Assembly (NCBI RefSeq): GCF_047238185.1
Contig: NZ_JBDFMI010000003.1
Span: 62,001 to 126,000 of the forward strand
Length of the DNA stretch: 64,000 nt
Reading direction: 5' to 3'
Origin: Bacillus_AD sp047238185
Lineage (GTDB): Bacteria > Bacillota > Bacilli > Bacillales > DSM-1321
The notes under the pieces were generated by a model. The model searched no databases, was not told the origin of the DNA, and was given only the letters and a program-made list of their open reading frames with translations. A program made the translations under genes and the position numbers. Below are positions 33,954 through 43,600 of this stretch, piece by piece. The number at the start of each line of letters is the position of its first letter. Position 1 is the stretch's first letter.

Positions 33954-34301
33954 ATGAAAAAAGTGAAATCTGTAATGGCAGCATTAGTTCTTGCAATGTC
34001 GGTTGGTACGGTTTCGGCGCATGCTGCGACTGATTCAACTGACTCAGCAACATTAGGTAAAAGTTTCTCAAACGATTGGTCTTCAACTCGGATAAATTCA
34101 TCCACTGAAACTTTTAAAGTTGGGTATAATACAACCTTGATTAATGAAGATTATACGCATACTTTTCAAAAGGACAAATCTCATTCTGCATATGTTAAAA
34201 ATACCGGTTCTGCACAAACTTTAAAAGGCAGTGCTGGTAGTTATGCAAAAGCTGAGATCCAGCATCACTCTGGTACTGTTTACTATAGTTTTACACGCTA
34301 A
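33954..34301 (+). CDS. lactococcin-972-like bacteriocin precursor
   Basis: A 115-residue secreted protein. The signal peptide ends near AHA-A (residue ~25). The mature part ends with the family signature: SHSAYVKNTGSAQ, then a glycine-serine turn, SYAKAEIQHHSGTVYYSFTR. Lactococcin 972 has the same order (THSATVVNN, AKATV, FYYNFW), by memory. Such bacteriocins block septum formation via lipid II. The ATG follows a G10 tract used as Shine-Dalgarno. The matching ABC genes lie convergently at 34600-37613. Lacks cysteines, as the family does. Confidence 0.8.
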   Translation: MKKVKSVMAALVLAMSVGTVSAHAATDSTDSATLGKSFSNDWSSTRINSSTETFKVGYNTTLINEDYTHTFQKDKSHSAYVKNTGSAQTLKGSAGSYAKAEIQHHSGTVYYSFTR

Positions 34302-34400
34302 TTATTAGATTTTATTTTTCATGAGGGTGTAGTGAGTTACATACCAAATGAAGTTAAAAGTTATTAAATATCTGAATTTTTAGATATATATAAATTAAAG

Positions 34401-34434
34401 GAACCAAATTCTATTAATAGAACTTGGTTCTTTT
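34401..34434 (+). terminator. terminator of the bacteriocin gene
   Basis: GAACCAA and TTGGTTC with an inner TTCTATTAATAGAA stem, followed by TTTTAATTT. A second hairpin TTTGGAGCTAA/TTAGCTCCAAA lies at 34500-34544. Confidence 0.7.
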
Positions 34435-34599
34435 AATTTATATTAAATTAGAAAGATTGCTAAATAATCAATTAATATTTGTTGTAAAATAAAAGAACAT
34501 TTGGAGCTAAGAAATAAGTAAAAAAACTACTTTTTAGCTCCAAAAGGTATCAAAGAAAACGAACTTAGCTGACTATGCTAATACCTAGAATAACTTAAT

Positions 34600-35049
34600 T
34601 TATAAATCCGTACCCCATTCCTCTCTTACAACGGATTTTAGTGCATCGATAGCATCTTGATTCTTTTTAAGAATATCCTGATACTCTTTTTCGTTTGTTT
34701 CTAAATTTTTATCTACTTCAATTTCATACGATTCTTTAGCTTCATCATCCGTGATTACTAAACCAAACTTTAAATTTTCTCCATAAAGTGGTACCCATAT
34801 AATTAAATCTATCTTATCCGTACTATTGCTGACTGAAAGGTTGGTATATGTTTTGAATAATGGAGCATCATACACACAGAGTACCGTATTTGATGTATTT
34901 TTACAGTAATCACCTAAAGGATTTTTTTTAAATCCCTCAGCATAACGTTTTATTACTTTGCCATTTGCATAACTATGAATACAGAAATATAAAGCGAAAA
35001 TTACGATAATTCCGGTGATGATTACAATAAAAATTTTCTTATAATTCAA
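34600..35049 (-). CDS. membrane-anchored extracellular protein of the bacteriocin ABC operon
   Basis: A 149-residue protein with one N-terminal membrane segment (residues ~6-27) and an acidic outer domain (two cysteines near residues 49 and 58). The start is TTG at 35049 with GGGAGG eight bases upstream; it overlaps the ATPase gene end. Likely an accessory immunity or sensor protein; no family recognised. Confidence 0.7.
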   Translation of the reverse strand: MNYKKIFIVIITGIIVIFALYFCIHSYANGKVIKRYAEGFKKNPLGDYCKNTSNTVLCVYDAPLFKTYTNLSVSNSTDKIDLIIWVPLYGENLKFGLVITDDEAKESYEIEVDKNLETNEKEYQDILKKNQDAIDALKSVVREEWGTDL

Positions 35050-35647
35050 TCATATATCCTCCCAACTTTTTTAGCTTTTCATCATGTGTAACCATAATAA
35101 TTGTTTTTCCTGATTCATTTAGCTCTTTGACATGTTTCATAACTATATTAGCATTATAGCTATCTAAACTTCCTGTTGGTTCGTCCGCTAAAACTATACT
35201 ACATCTTTTCATTAACAGGCGTGCAATGGCAATTCTTTGCTGTTCACCGCCAGACAAGGTAAATATCTTTCTTTTTTCAAACCCGCTTAATCCAACTTTG
35301 TCCAAAACCGATGCAATGGTTATATCGTTACGATACTTCTTATCGATCATAAGGATATTTTCCTCAACAGTCTTATATTCTACTAAAGCAAAGTTTTGAA
35401 ACAAAAATCCCATTTTTTCTCTGTATAGTTTAATAATGTCATTGTTATTCGATAAATCTAAATCATCAATAATAATTTTGCCAGAGTCGAACTGTTCTAT
35501 TCCACCTATCATATTTAATAGTGTTGTTTTTCCACTGCCACTGTTCCCACTAAATACAACAAAATCACCTTGCTTTATAGAACAAGAGAAATTTTTGAAT
35601 ACTATATGTTCACCAAAAACCTTTGATATATTATCGATTTTTATCAT
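35039..35647 (-). CDS. bacteriocin ABC transporter ATPase (lactococcin 972 group)
   Basis: A 202-residue ATPase with Walker A SGNSGSGKTT, signature LSGGEQQR, Walker B IVLADEPTGSLDS and switch MVTHD. This short form paired with a ~650-residue permease is the one found with lactococcin-972-type bacteriocins. It follows the permease gene by one base. Role: export or immunity. Confidence 0.88.
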   Translation of the reverse strand: MIKIDNISKVFGEHIVFKNFSCSIKQGDFVVFSGNSGSGKTTLLNMIGGIEQFDSGKIIIDDLDLSNNNDIIKLYREKMGFLFQNFALVEYKTVEENILMIDKKYRNDITIASVLDKVGLSGFEKRKIFTLSGGEQQRIAIARLLMKRCSIVLADEPTGSLDSYNANIVMKHVKELNESGKTIIMVTHDEKLKKLGGYMIEL

Positions 35648-35648
35648 T

Positions 35649-37613
35649 TTAAAGCCCGCCTTTTAATACACGTGGTATACTGATCTTTTCGTATTTATTT
35701 ATAAACAATGAAAGAATGACACTGGTATTAATAAATACAATTAAACTAGCAAAAACTACATATAATAAAGAGAAGTTTTGAAATAACAATTTTCCCGCTA
35801 ATGCAGTAACTATACCTATAATAAAAGCACTTATTAACAATCTGAATAATGCTTTATATCTCTTTAATAAGGTTTTTCCAAATATCTTATCAATCGCTAT
35901 CTCAACTGCCCGTGAATCAAAATCCATTTTTAAAATTGCCGACAAGGAAATATTAAACAATATCATAACCATTACACTTAAAATAACATTTATTATTAGT
36001 GTTAAAATTTTTTCTGCCTGTTTTTTTAAGTACAAATCTTTAATATTATTTTTATAATACACTTCATTCTGATATCCTATATTTTTAATAAAGTTATTAA
36101 AGTCATTTTCTTTATTAAACTTAACTAATGAATTAAATACAAAACCGCTTAATTCTTTACTAGGCAATTCACTGTGGGTATCAAGAATTATTATCGGGTT
36201 CTTCTTGTAATTATCAGCTAAATTCACCATATTGATATCATATACCAATATTTTATAAGGGTCCTGAATAGTAACTGTCTCAAAATTTCCATCTTCTTTA
36301 TTTAATACATAGTGTACTTCATCATATATACCTTTCTGTTTCAATTCATCTTTTGAATATCTAGAAATAATGTAATATGTATCCTTTTTTAATTGATCTA
36401 GATTAATATCTAAGTTTTCAATATCCTTTTTAGCATATTTATTCAAGTATACGATTGGTTCGTCAGTGTTCACAATAGTTGAAGAGATTCCGCCATTGTT
36501 TGAAAAATCAAAAGAAAGATGCATTTGATACTTGTCGAGATTCTTGTTATAAAATTGAACCGCGTACTTTTCATCCGTTTCCATATTTGTATCTTCGGTA
36601 TAATCTTTAAAAAAGAATAAAACATTATCATAACCATAGAACTTCTCCCAACTATCTTTCTGATTAATAGTTAGTGTTGCGTCGTGTATTGTCTTAAAAT
36701 TGAATGTCAAAATCAAAATCGATGTAATGGATATTATTGATAATACAAAAAAAGCTAATATTTTATAGCCTAACGTGTAATAGCTTCTTACAAACGTCTT
36801 TTTAACATCCAATTTGAAAAGTAAAAGATAAAAGCTATTTGTACAAAGTATAATAAATATTACTGCTATAACCGATATGAACATAAACTTATATGGTTCC
36901 GTTATTGTCATTCCAATTAACATTCCTATTATTGCTGCACATACGATTGTAAATGAATTTGTAAGTATTAATGGAATTACTACATTTTTTTTATCAGTGC
37001 CATTTAGGTATCTAATCAAAGCTTCTTTTTTAAAGTTACTAACTTCAAAAAAAATATATATTAATATAATTAAAAAAATGAATATCCAAGCGCCAGCAAT
37101 CATAAAAAGGGCATCGTTTGAGTAGCTATTGTCTTCTGGTTTACTCATTCCATATTTATCATTGGTTACTGATCGTAATTTCTCTACGTTTGCTTTGGTA
37201 CCAAAGACGTAATAGCTTTTTTCATTTAAATAAATAGTATCATTGAGTGACTTAAATACGATTTCCCTTTCGCCACTAACTAACGATTTGAATTTCGATT
37301 TATTTTTTTTTATTAGTATTCGATTTTTAAAAAATTCTTTGTTTTCGTCTGCGGAGTACACTGTATATATAGCAGATTTTTTTGAAGTGACTACAGATGA
37401 AATAACATAAATTTTTAAATTAAAATCTTTACTGTATTTCTTCAAATCATGAACATATTCTTGTTTTAAATCCCTATTCTTTATGTCTGTTTCATACTTA
37501 AAATCACTCTCAAAAACCTTCCCATCAATATAATAAATATATGCATCTCCAATAATACTGAAAACAATTAAAAAAAGTAATGAAAAAAATGCGAGCTTTT
37601 TTTTATTAATCAT
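35649..37613 (-). CDS. bacteriocin-associated integral membrane protein (putative immunity permease)
   Basis: A 654-residue permease. One N-terminal membrane segment (~7-27), an outer domain of ~140 residues, three segments around 170-260, a segment near 285-305, a second outer domain of ~230 residues and three C-terminal segments (~540-640). This duplicated FtsX-like layout and length match the DUF1430/bacteriocin-associated membrane proteins of lactococcin 972 clusters. First gene of the operon with the ATPase. Confidence 0.85.
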   Translation of the reverse strand: MINKKKLAFFSLLFLIVFSIIGDAYIYYIDGKVFESDFKYETDIKNRDLKQEYVHDLKKYSKDFNLKIYVISSVVTSKKSAIYTVYSADENKEFFKNRILIKKNKSKFKSLVSGEREIVFKSLNDTIYLNEKSYYVFGTKANVEKLRSVTNDKYGMSKPEDNSYSNDALFMIAGAWIFIFLIILIYIFFEVSNFKKEALIRYLNGTDKKNVVIPLILTNSFTIVCAAIIGMLIGMTITEPYKFMFISVIAVIFIILCTNSFYLLLFKLDVKKTFVRSYYTLGYKILAFFVLSIISITSILILTFNFKTIHDATLTINQKDSWEKFYGYDNVLFFFKDYTEDTNMETDEKYAVQFYNKNLDKYQMHLSFDFSNNGGISSTIVNTDEPIVYLNKYAKKDIENLDINLDQLKKDTYYIISRYSKDELKQKGIYDEVHYVLNKEDGNFETVTIQDPYKILVYDINMVNLADNYKKNPIIILDTHSELPSKELSGFVFNSLVKFNKENDFNNFIKNIGYQNEVYYKNNIKDLYLKKQAEKILTLIINVILSVMVMILFNISLSAILKMDFDSRAVEIAIDKIFGKTLLKRYKALFRLLISAFIIGIVTALAGKLLFQNFSLLYVVFASLIVFINTSVILSLFINKYEKISIPRVLKGGL

Positions 37614-38058
37614 ACTTACTCCTTAAAATAGAATAGTATTATGCACCTAAACTTAATTATCCATAATAAGGTCACATCATTTTTACGCCCCCTCTGTCTT
37701 CCGTACCACGGCCGTATGTATTAACATATAAATGTTATTATTCACAATTATAGTCCCTAGTTTGTTTGTCCAAATTCATACCTTACTATTTAATAGAAAC
37801 TCTTAATTATTTTCTACAAAGCTTTGTAAATACCTTTTTTTCAGTATTATTGTTGTGTTAACTATATAAAAGAAAGTCTAAATAATAGCTATGATAAACT
37901 GTTGTTCATTCGTTATTTGAATAGAAAAAGAGATTGGAACAAAACTAAATGTACCATTCTTAAAGCCGAATAATTCATAAAGTAATCAATTTTGTGGAAT
38001 TTTTCTTTACAAAATAAATAAGTGATATAAAATTTATTTTTTTTCGGTGAGGTGAATA
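37614..38058. other. divergent intergenic region
   Basis: About 445 AT-rich bases between the permease gene (minus) and the small membrane protein gene (plus). It must contain both promoters; no operator-like palindrome or gene stands out. Confidence 0.45.
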
Positions 38059-38337
38059 ATGAGACATATTACTTTACTACTCACAAGCTTATTAATTGCT
38101 TTATTAGCAGGATTTTTTGTTCCACTTTTTAATGAAGGATTTGGATTTCCCTTTCCTTGGATAATCTATTATGGTCATTCATTGGGTGAGTATAAGATCT
38201 TATTATTCCATTTAAATCTAATTGATAAAATGAACTTTAGATTACCTAACCTTTTAATGAACATCTTCATTCTTTATTTTTTACTCCTTGTTCTAAAGAA
38301 AATCACAACCAAAGAGCCAAACGTTAAGAATGATTAG
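38059..38337 (+). CDS. small membrane protein, two segments
   Basis: A 92-residue protein with hydrophobic stretches at residues 3-23 and 64-81 and a region rich in aromatic residues between them (FNEGFGFPFPWIIYYGHSLG). GTGAGGTG precedes the ATG. It is followed by a terminator. No family recognised. Confidence 0.6.
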   Translation: MRHITLLLTSLLIALLAGFFVPLFNEGFGFPFPWIIYYGHSLGEYKILLFHLNLIDKMNFRLPNLLMNIFILYFLLLVLKKITTKEPNVKND

Positions 38338-38341
38338 AGTG

Positions 38342-38366
38342 GAGCCTTCTAAGGCTCTTTTTTTCT
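38342..38366 (+). terminator. intrinsic terminator
   Basis: GAGCCTT and AAGGCTC pair around CT and are followed by TTTTTTT. Confidence 0.75.
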
Positions 38367-38447
38367 AGAAAGAACTATTGCTTATAAATAATATTTAACA
38401 TACAATTTAAGAACAAGCGTTCTCTAAAAGGTGGGACGAATATAGAA

Positions 38448-38726
38448 ATGAAAATTTTAAACATGGGAATTAAGGTGAAGGAAAAATATAACAAGATCAG
38501 ATTGGATAAACAGCAATTAGAAGAAACTATTACTATTATTTTTACGAGTATGGAATTTCACCTGGAAGTGGTCATTACGTATTTTGATCAGCATAAACCG
38601 TATATAATGGTTGGCCACATTCGTTATGTAAATCCACATACTCAGCAGTTTATAGTAGAAGATCGCTTTAATCAGTATGAACATATATCCATTAAAGACG
38701 TTATTGATATACGAATACAAAAGTAG
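38448..38726 (+). CDS. YolD-like protein
   Basis: A 92-residue soluble protein. Its middle and end fit the YolD-like pattern: a helix followed by LEVVITYFDQHKPYIMVGHI, then VNPHTQQFIVED and SIKDVIDIRI. YolD-like genes often sit beside Y-family polymerase genes; no such gene is visible here. AGGTGGG lies upstream at a slightly long distance. A strong terminator follows. Confidence 0.65.
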   Translation: MKILNMGIKVKEKYNKIRLDKQQLEETITIIFTSMEFHLEVVITYFDQHKPYIMVGHIRYVNPHTQQFIVEDRFNQYEHISIKDVIDIRIQK

Positions 38727-38739
38727 TTAATTAAAAAGT

Positions 38740-38771
38740 GAAAACGCCCCTGTTTCCGCAGAGGCGTTTTC
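38740..38771 (+). terminator. intrinsic terminator
   Basis: GAAAACGCCCCTG and GCAGAGGCGTTTTC pair around TTTCC. Confidence 0.75.
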
Positions 38772-38983
38772 TATCCAAAAAAATCAAAATGAAGTTCATC
38801 CTTTTTTCTCAGTTTCAAAAGAGAGAAACTAAAAGTGAAAAAAGATTATATACGTATTTTACCAATTTAAATATCCATGAACAAGAAAAAACAAGAAATT
38901 TAATAAAAAAACAGAACGCTCGTTTAAATACACTATATCGATTTTTCATCCAGCATTTTCTACATTCTAAGTACAAATAGCGC

Positions 38984-39724
38984 CTAAATATATTCTTTAA
39001 TCCATGCATTCTCATGAAACTTATAGAACATTTGATTAAGTGGCAAAGCTAATTCAAGATCTGTTGTCAACCGAATACGGTTTAAAAAGGGCTTCATTTG
39101 TTCTTGAACAGGCATAAGGTGACTTATCTCTTCTACAATTACCAACATTCGCTTAGGTAGCTTCTCAGATTCATATCGAAAGAGCTGATTGATTTGATTT
39201 TCATTCCCTCGCACAATCAGAATATCAAACAATTTTTCATTCATCCTGATGGCAGCTGTAAATGGCTGCTTGCTTGGCAAAACATCTATTTTATTGTTAC
39301 CTTGTCTCATGTGCGATAGAAATTGAAAAAATACTAAACAGCGAAGGACTTCCTGAGCATTGTACTCTTTCCAATAGTTCGCCTCCAAGGGGTTTCCTAC
39401 AAGAAATAAACCTGTTGCTCCCAATGTATACAAAGGGATCAGTTTATTACCTCTCAGAATTTCATGACGTTTTATAAATTTCAGTTCATGTGCTTTCTTC
39501 AACTTGCTCTTATCGTTATTAAAGTATAATTTAAGCGCTTGAACGCTGCCTATAACACCGACGGCGGATAAGTCCAAACAGAAGTCTTCAAGCCTTGGAG
39601 AACAATTTAATAAGGCGCTCTGAATGGGTTGTTCACGAGTGGTCAGGGTCTGCCATTTCAATTCGGTTTTAAGGCTCATCGTAAAAGGACTAAGCTTCTT
39701 ATCCTGCATCCCTGTTAAACTCAT
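38984..39724 (-). CDS. replication-relaxation-like DNA-processing protein
   Basis: A 246-residue soluble protein. The N-terminal part looks like winged helices (LLNCSPRLEDFCLDLSAVGV, ALKLYFNNDKSKLKKAHELK) followed by LYTLGATGLFLVG and a C-terminal Rossmann-like part. The order resembles the replication-relaxation family also seen at 51714-52796. Its ATG overlaps the stop of the S1-domain gene by one base. It is the last gene of the coupling-protein operon, so a transfer role is likely. Confidence 0.55.
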   Translation of the reverse strand: MSLTGMQDKKLSPFTMSLKTELKWQTLTTREQPIQSALLNCSPRLEDFCLDLSAVGVIGSVQALKLYFNNDKSKLKKAHELKFIKRHEILRGNKLIPLYTLGATGLFLVGNPLEANYWKEYNAQEVLRCLVFFQFLSHMRQGNNKIDVLPSKQPFTAAIRMNEKLFDILIVRGNENQINQLFRYESEKLPKRMLVIVEEISHLMPVQEQMKPFLNRIRLTTDLELALPLNQMFYKFHENAWIKEYI

Positions 39725-40578
39725 TAGGAAAGCACCTTAACAACCTTCACATTGATCTTGTGATCTTCTGGGCGAATTTTCATGACCCTGACAAGGACTT
39801 TATCGCCCTTTTTAAGGACTTCATGACGTAAATGTTGTGCTAGACCCGAAATACCCTCTTTCAACTCTACAAATGTTCCAAACTCGCTGATTCCTGACAC
39901 TTTAGCCACGTACTCAGCTTGTTCCGTAAAATGTTTAGAAATAGTGTCCCATGGATTTGGCTTTGTGGCCTTGATGCTCACTTTCACCTCTTTATTCTGT
40001 TTGTCGATTTCCATAATACGAACTTTGACATGATCTCCGACCTTGTAAAAATCATGCAACGTATCAATCCAGCCATACGAAACATCACTAGTTGGTACCC
40101 TTACTTCTAATCCACCAATATCAACAAACAAGGCCGAATTAAAGACTTTGCGTACAACCCCTATCGTAATGTCATTCACAGCTATTTTTTTGAGGGTGAT
40201 GTTTTTCATTTCTTCCAGGGCAGCCGTTCGAGACCCAACAAAAAAGTCATTATTTTTATCGATGGCGATCACCATAAAGGCTACTTTTTCACCAATATAC
40301 TGTCGGGCTTCATTCCGATCAGTCGCGCCTAAAAACTCCAAAGGTATCAACCCTCTTACTTCTCCAATTTCAATAACAGCACATGCCATTTTTTTATTAC
40401 CCGCATAAGAATATACTTTTTCTTCTACTCCTCTGACCGTTGATTGAAGAATAGTTCCATTTTGACGAGAAGAATAAATATCAATCCAATCTTGGCTTAC
40501 CTGGTCTTCTTCTAACTGAATATGTTTGGCTTTTTCGGCGTCATACCCCTCTACTAATACATTTAATACATGACTCAT
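39724..40578 (-). CDS. S1-domain RNA-binding protein
   Basis: A 284-residue protein with three OB-fold/S1-like segments: around 58-115 (RGLIPLEFLGATD), 130-205 (GVVRKVFNSALFVDIGGLEV, VKVRIMEIDKQNKEVKVSIK) and 218-284 (AKVSGISEFGTFVELKEGIS, VLVRVMKIRPEDHKINVKVV). Such proteins bind single-stranded RNA. Placed between coupling ATPase and a DNA-processing protein in a transfer operon, which is unusual. Confidence 0.85.
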   Translation of the reverse strand: MSHVLNVLVEGYDAEKAKHIQLEEDQVSQDWIDIYSSRQNGTILQSTVRGVEEKVYSYAGNKKMACAVIEIGEVRGLIPLEFLGATDRNEARQYIGEKVAFMVIAIDKNNDFFVGSRTAALEEMKNITLKKIAVNDITIGVVRKVFNSALFVDIGGLEVRVPTSDVSYGWIDTLHDFYKVGDHVKVRIMEIDKQNKEVKVSIKATKPNPWDTISKHFTEQAEYVAKVSGISEFGTFVELKEGISGLAQHLRHEVLKKGDKVLVRVMKIRPEDHKINVKVVKVLS

Positions 40579-40637
40579 TCCATTTACTCCCTTTCGATTT
40601 TAGAATTATTTATTAAAATGATGCGTCTTCAGACGAA

Positions 40638-42692
40638 TCACCAAAATTCTTCTTCCTCTATTTCAATATTTTGATTATCTCTTTTTTCTATCGGTTCAAC
40701 TGATGCCCCCTCATCCTTTGATAAGGATAAGAGCCCTTCTTTTTCCTTCGAAATTTCTTGCCAGTTTTGGCTTATTTCTTCTCTTACTGGGGCTTCAAAT
40801 TCGACCTTATTCGCTTTTCTCTCTATAGTCGATGACTTTGATAAAGTATTTTTCGGTAACACTTCAGTAAATGGATTAGGAGGCAGCTCCGATGGGTTTA
40901 TTGGCTTTTCTTGTAAAATAGCCTCTTGAATTGGTTTCATTTCTGTTTTATTCCCATTAGTCAGATCTACTGATGGATCCTCCTCTCGCTCTTTTACCAA
41001 AGAAAAAACAATATCAGTTTTCTCACTATTATTTTTGAGCTGCGTTTTAGCTATCGGCCTATTTACATGTTCATCCTGATTAATTTTTTCTTCCGGAATC
41101 TCCGGTAACGCGGCCTGTATAGGCACAGAAATCAACTGATCTTCGTCAATAAAAATTGTTTTTTTCACAGTTTTCAGCGAATTCATCGGAATGAAAGGCT
41201 CCTCTTCCTCTCCAAATGGATTAAGTGATTCCATCTTCTTACGTCGCCCTTCAGCCTCTTTCAAGCGCTGTTGTTTCACTTCATATTCAGCCCGTTTCCT
41301 CCAGTCAAGGATAGATGGCTTTCTCATTGTCTTTTGTTCTGTTTCCAACTGTTCTTTCCAATCACGAGGGACAAAAGTACCTACGCCAATTCCTGGTTCC
41401 TGTGGAGTTCCGTTCACCAGCAATTTATGAATATAGTGAAACCTTGGCAGTCCATCCATTACGAACGTAGAATAAAAGCGCTCCTTTTCATTCTCTTCTT
41501 CCTTATAATGTTTTGGAAGGATATTGTCTAAGATACCTCCACCAAACGTTCTAGAACGCTCTTTAATGACGTTCTTCCCCATGATTTTGGCAACTTCATC
41601 CGCATCTTCATATTCAAGGCCGCCAAAGATGATCTTGTTTCGGGTAGACGTTAAGATGGCTTTTTTCATCGCCTTGGCTGAGAGTTGGCCACTTTCTAAT
41701 TCCAATTGGCCCAAAGATTGTATGGCTGCAATTAAGGCCACCCTATATTCTGCCGCAATAGAGAGAAATCGTTCCACGTCAGGATTAATATATCGGCTAT
41801 ACTCATCGATGATTACATAATGAGGAATACGTGTACGTTCAGTTCCCGGTCTTCGAAATGTAGCCAGCTGCAGGTGCATAGCGATGAACATTCCAAAGGC
41901 ATCTCCTGCCCGACCTAGTTTACCCAAGGCTGTATTGACTGCCAATATATGTCCGTTCAGGAAATGACAATCCAAATCAATGTCACTTTTCCCTGTCAAA
42001 ATGGTCTTTAGATGCTCATTTGAAGTAATATTTTCAAGCTGTGCCCGTAAACCAACTATGAACTGACGGTATTTTTCCGCCAAATTACTGCTTCCCAACA
42101 ACTCGTTATCAAAGAATTGAACGAGATCATTCGTCCCCTGCATCTGACGAAGACGTTCTACGTTATTCTTAAGCAATCCCTCATCTCTTAGATTGGCCAG
42201 TACATCCATGATGTCCATATTATCTCCATAGAGCTCTTTAAGGAGCAGTGTGACTTTGCGGCTGGATAACTCCTGGACCGTCGCAAAGAACGGATCTTGC
42301 TTTCCAAATAGTGATTTAAGAACAGCGACCGTCGCTTCTGCCACATCATTTTTGTCACCCTTCATGACATTAATGCGATGTGTTTCATCAGGATACAATG
42401 GATCTATATATACCAATTCATCATACAAATCCATTTCTAGCGCCATTTCTTTCACCAACCTTGCCACATCGCCTTTTGGCTCGATCACAGAGAGTCCAAC
42501 AGGGATTCCCTTTTTCTTGGCTAGTAAAATACTATAGATTAACGGTTTTAGGACAGTTGCGGTTTTTCCGCAACGGGTTGGTCCCACGCAAAGGGTATGG
42601 GTAAAGGGATCATCACCACCCCAACGAATAGGCTTAGGTTCAGACTTCATTTTGTTTCTTTTTTTAATCGATCGGACTTTGATCATACTCAT
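40638..42692 (-). CDS. TraG/VirD4-like type IV coupling ATPase
   Basis: A 684-residue P-loop ATPase. Walker A GPTRCGKTA is at residues 37-45, followed by VIEPKGDVARL; Walker B is YVIIDEYSRY, then IAAIQSLGQLE. The last ~200 residues form an acidic, proline-rich tail. It has no membrane segment of its own; the gene overlapping its start encodes a protein with four segments, so the membrane part appears split off. Couples the relaxosome to the transfer channel. The ATG at 42692 is distant from AGGAGG; Met15 is an alternative. Confidence 0.9.
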   Translation of the reverse strand: MSMIKVRSIKKRNKMKSEPKPIRWGGDDPFTHTLCVGPTRCGKTATVLKPLIYSILLAKKKGIPVGLSVIEPKGDVARLVKEMALEMDLYDELVYIDPLYPDETHRINVMKGDKNDVAEATVAVLKSLFGKQDPFFATVQELSSRKVTLLLKELYGDNMDIMDVLANLRDEGLLKNNVERLRQMQGTNDLVQFFDNELLGSSNLAEKYRQFIVGLRAQLENITSNEHLKTILTGKSDIDLDCHFLNGHILAVNTALGKLGRAGDAFGMFIAMHLQLATFRRPGTERTRIPHYVIIDEYSRYINPDVERFLSIAAEYRVALIAAIQSLGQLELESGQLSAKAMKKAILTSTRNKIIFGGLEYEDADEVAKIMGKNVIKERSRTFGGGILDNILPKHYKEEENEKERFYSTFVMDGLPRFHYIHKLLVNGTPQEPGIGVGTFVPRDWKEQLETEQKTMRKPSILDWRKRAEYEVKQQRLKEAEGRRKKMESLNPFGEEEEPFIPMNSLKTVKKTIFIDEDQLISVPIQAALPEIPEEKINQDEHVNRPIAKTQLKNNSEKTDIVFSLVKEREEDPSVDLTNGNKTEMKPIQEAILQEKPINPSELPPNPFTEVLPKNTLSKSSTIERKANKVEFEAPVREEISQNWQEISKEKEGLLSLSKDEGASVEPIEKRDNQNIEIEEEEFW

Positions 42693-43254
42693 TGCGTTTA
42701 AGTTCCACCTCCTGCCCTAATATGAAATCCAATGCATTTTTTTCTTCTTTCTTCATTTCATTTTCTTTATGTTCCACATAAGCAAATTGAAATGCGAGAA
42801 CCGAAGGGTACTGTTTTTCCTTCATCAATTGTTTTTGGCGTTTTCTAAGAGATAATAAAAATCGTAACCTCTCAAAAATGGAGTTAGCTTCAGCTGGTTC
42901 ATCGATTACCTTCTCTTTTTTTACTCTAACTTCTACATGTCGTTGTCCTTCTTTCCAGTAATACCAAAGCAACATCATAAAAATGGTCAAAACCATCCCA
43001 AGAGTATTGATTAAAATGGAACTGGCCGGAAAAACACTCTCCAAATATTGGCCAAGTGCAGTAAACACTCCGTTTGTAAAGATCGCAATAGCCGGTACAC
43101 TTTTATGGTTGTATTTATAGACAAAGAGCCAGCTGCCACCTAAAACGGCCAATATAACACCTATAACAAGCCAAATAAAGGGAAGAACCATAATGGCTGA
43201 TACAATCGAGACTCCATAACTAAAAATGAGCGTTAGACCTATAATCAGTCCCAT
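42664..43254 (-). CDS. membrane partner of the coupling ATPase
   Basis: A 196-residue protein with hydrophobic segments at about 2-18, 20-48, 52-72 and 80-98, then a basic cytoplasmic tail of ~95 residues with coiled-coil character (LRKRQKQLMKEKQYPSVLAF). It overlaps the coupling ATPase gene by 29 bases. It may supply the membrane anchor that VirD4-type proteins normally carry at their own N-terminus (inference). Confidence 0.7.
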   Translation of the reverse strand: MGLIIGLTLIFSYGVSIVSAIMVLPFIWLVIGVILAVLGGSWLFVYKYNHKSVPAIAIFTNGVFTALGQYLESVFPASSILINTLGMVLTIFMMLLWYYWKEGQRHVEVRVKKEKVIDEPAEANSIFERLRFLLSLRKRQKQLMKEKQYPSVLAFQFAYVEHKENEMKKEEKNALDFILGQEVELKRNEYDQSPID

Positions 43255-43271
43255 TTTGATTCATCTCCTGA

Positions 43272-43517
43272 TTAATTTAATTTGTACGATTGGCTATCAA
43301 TGATCATTTTCAATTTTTCTTCCGATTCCTCATTGTTGCATCTTGTGATGACAAACAGTAATTCATCATCCATAATTTCTACTAAATACTTATAGATCAT
43401 ATTCTGTGTATCTGGAGTTAGCTGATCTATATAATGTAAGGTTGGTAAATTCACCCCAAACTCCTCTATTCTCTTTCTGAGCATTACGCTAAATTCAGTC
43501 AATTGTTCTTTAGCCAT
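43272..43517 (-). CDS. small hypothetical protein, first gene of the coupling operon
   Basis: An 81-residue soluble helical protein (LTEFSVMLRKRIEEFGVNLP, later VITRCNNEESEEKLKMII). GGGATG lies upstream. It starts 17 bases before the membrane partner gene. Its upstream region holds the TGTCAGTTAC element. No family recognised. Confidence 0.65.
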   Translation of the reverse strand: MAKEQLTEFSVMLRKRIEEFGVNLPTLHYIDQLTPDTQNMIYKYLVEIMDDELLFVITRCNNEESEEKLKMIIDSQSYKLN

Positions 43518-43588
43518 GTATACTTCATCCCTTCATTCATAATTGTGTTTCGATTACTACCCATAGCTTAAATGAGTGTTCAAAAAAA

Positions 43589-43600
43589 GTAACTGACAGA
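43589..43600 (-). promoter_or_regulatory. TGTCAGTTAC element, site A
   Basis: Minus-strand TCTGTCAGTTAC, 73-81 bases upstream of the start at 43517 and right after a terminator. One of four similar sites at comparable distance before minus-strand genes. Confidence 0.5.

Noticed and set aside
38738..38980. A plus-strand frame of up to 80 codons, including the part starting at 38789
   Set aside because: It begins inside a terminator and the internal ATG has no ribosome-binding site; possibly a remnant but not supported.
41191..41820. Several plus-strand frames within the coupling ATPase gene
   Set aside because: Shadows of the long minus-strand gene with intact Walker motifs.
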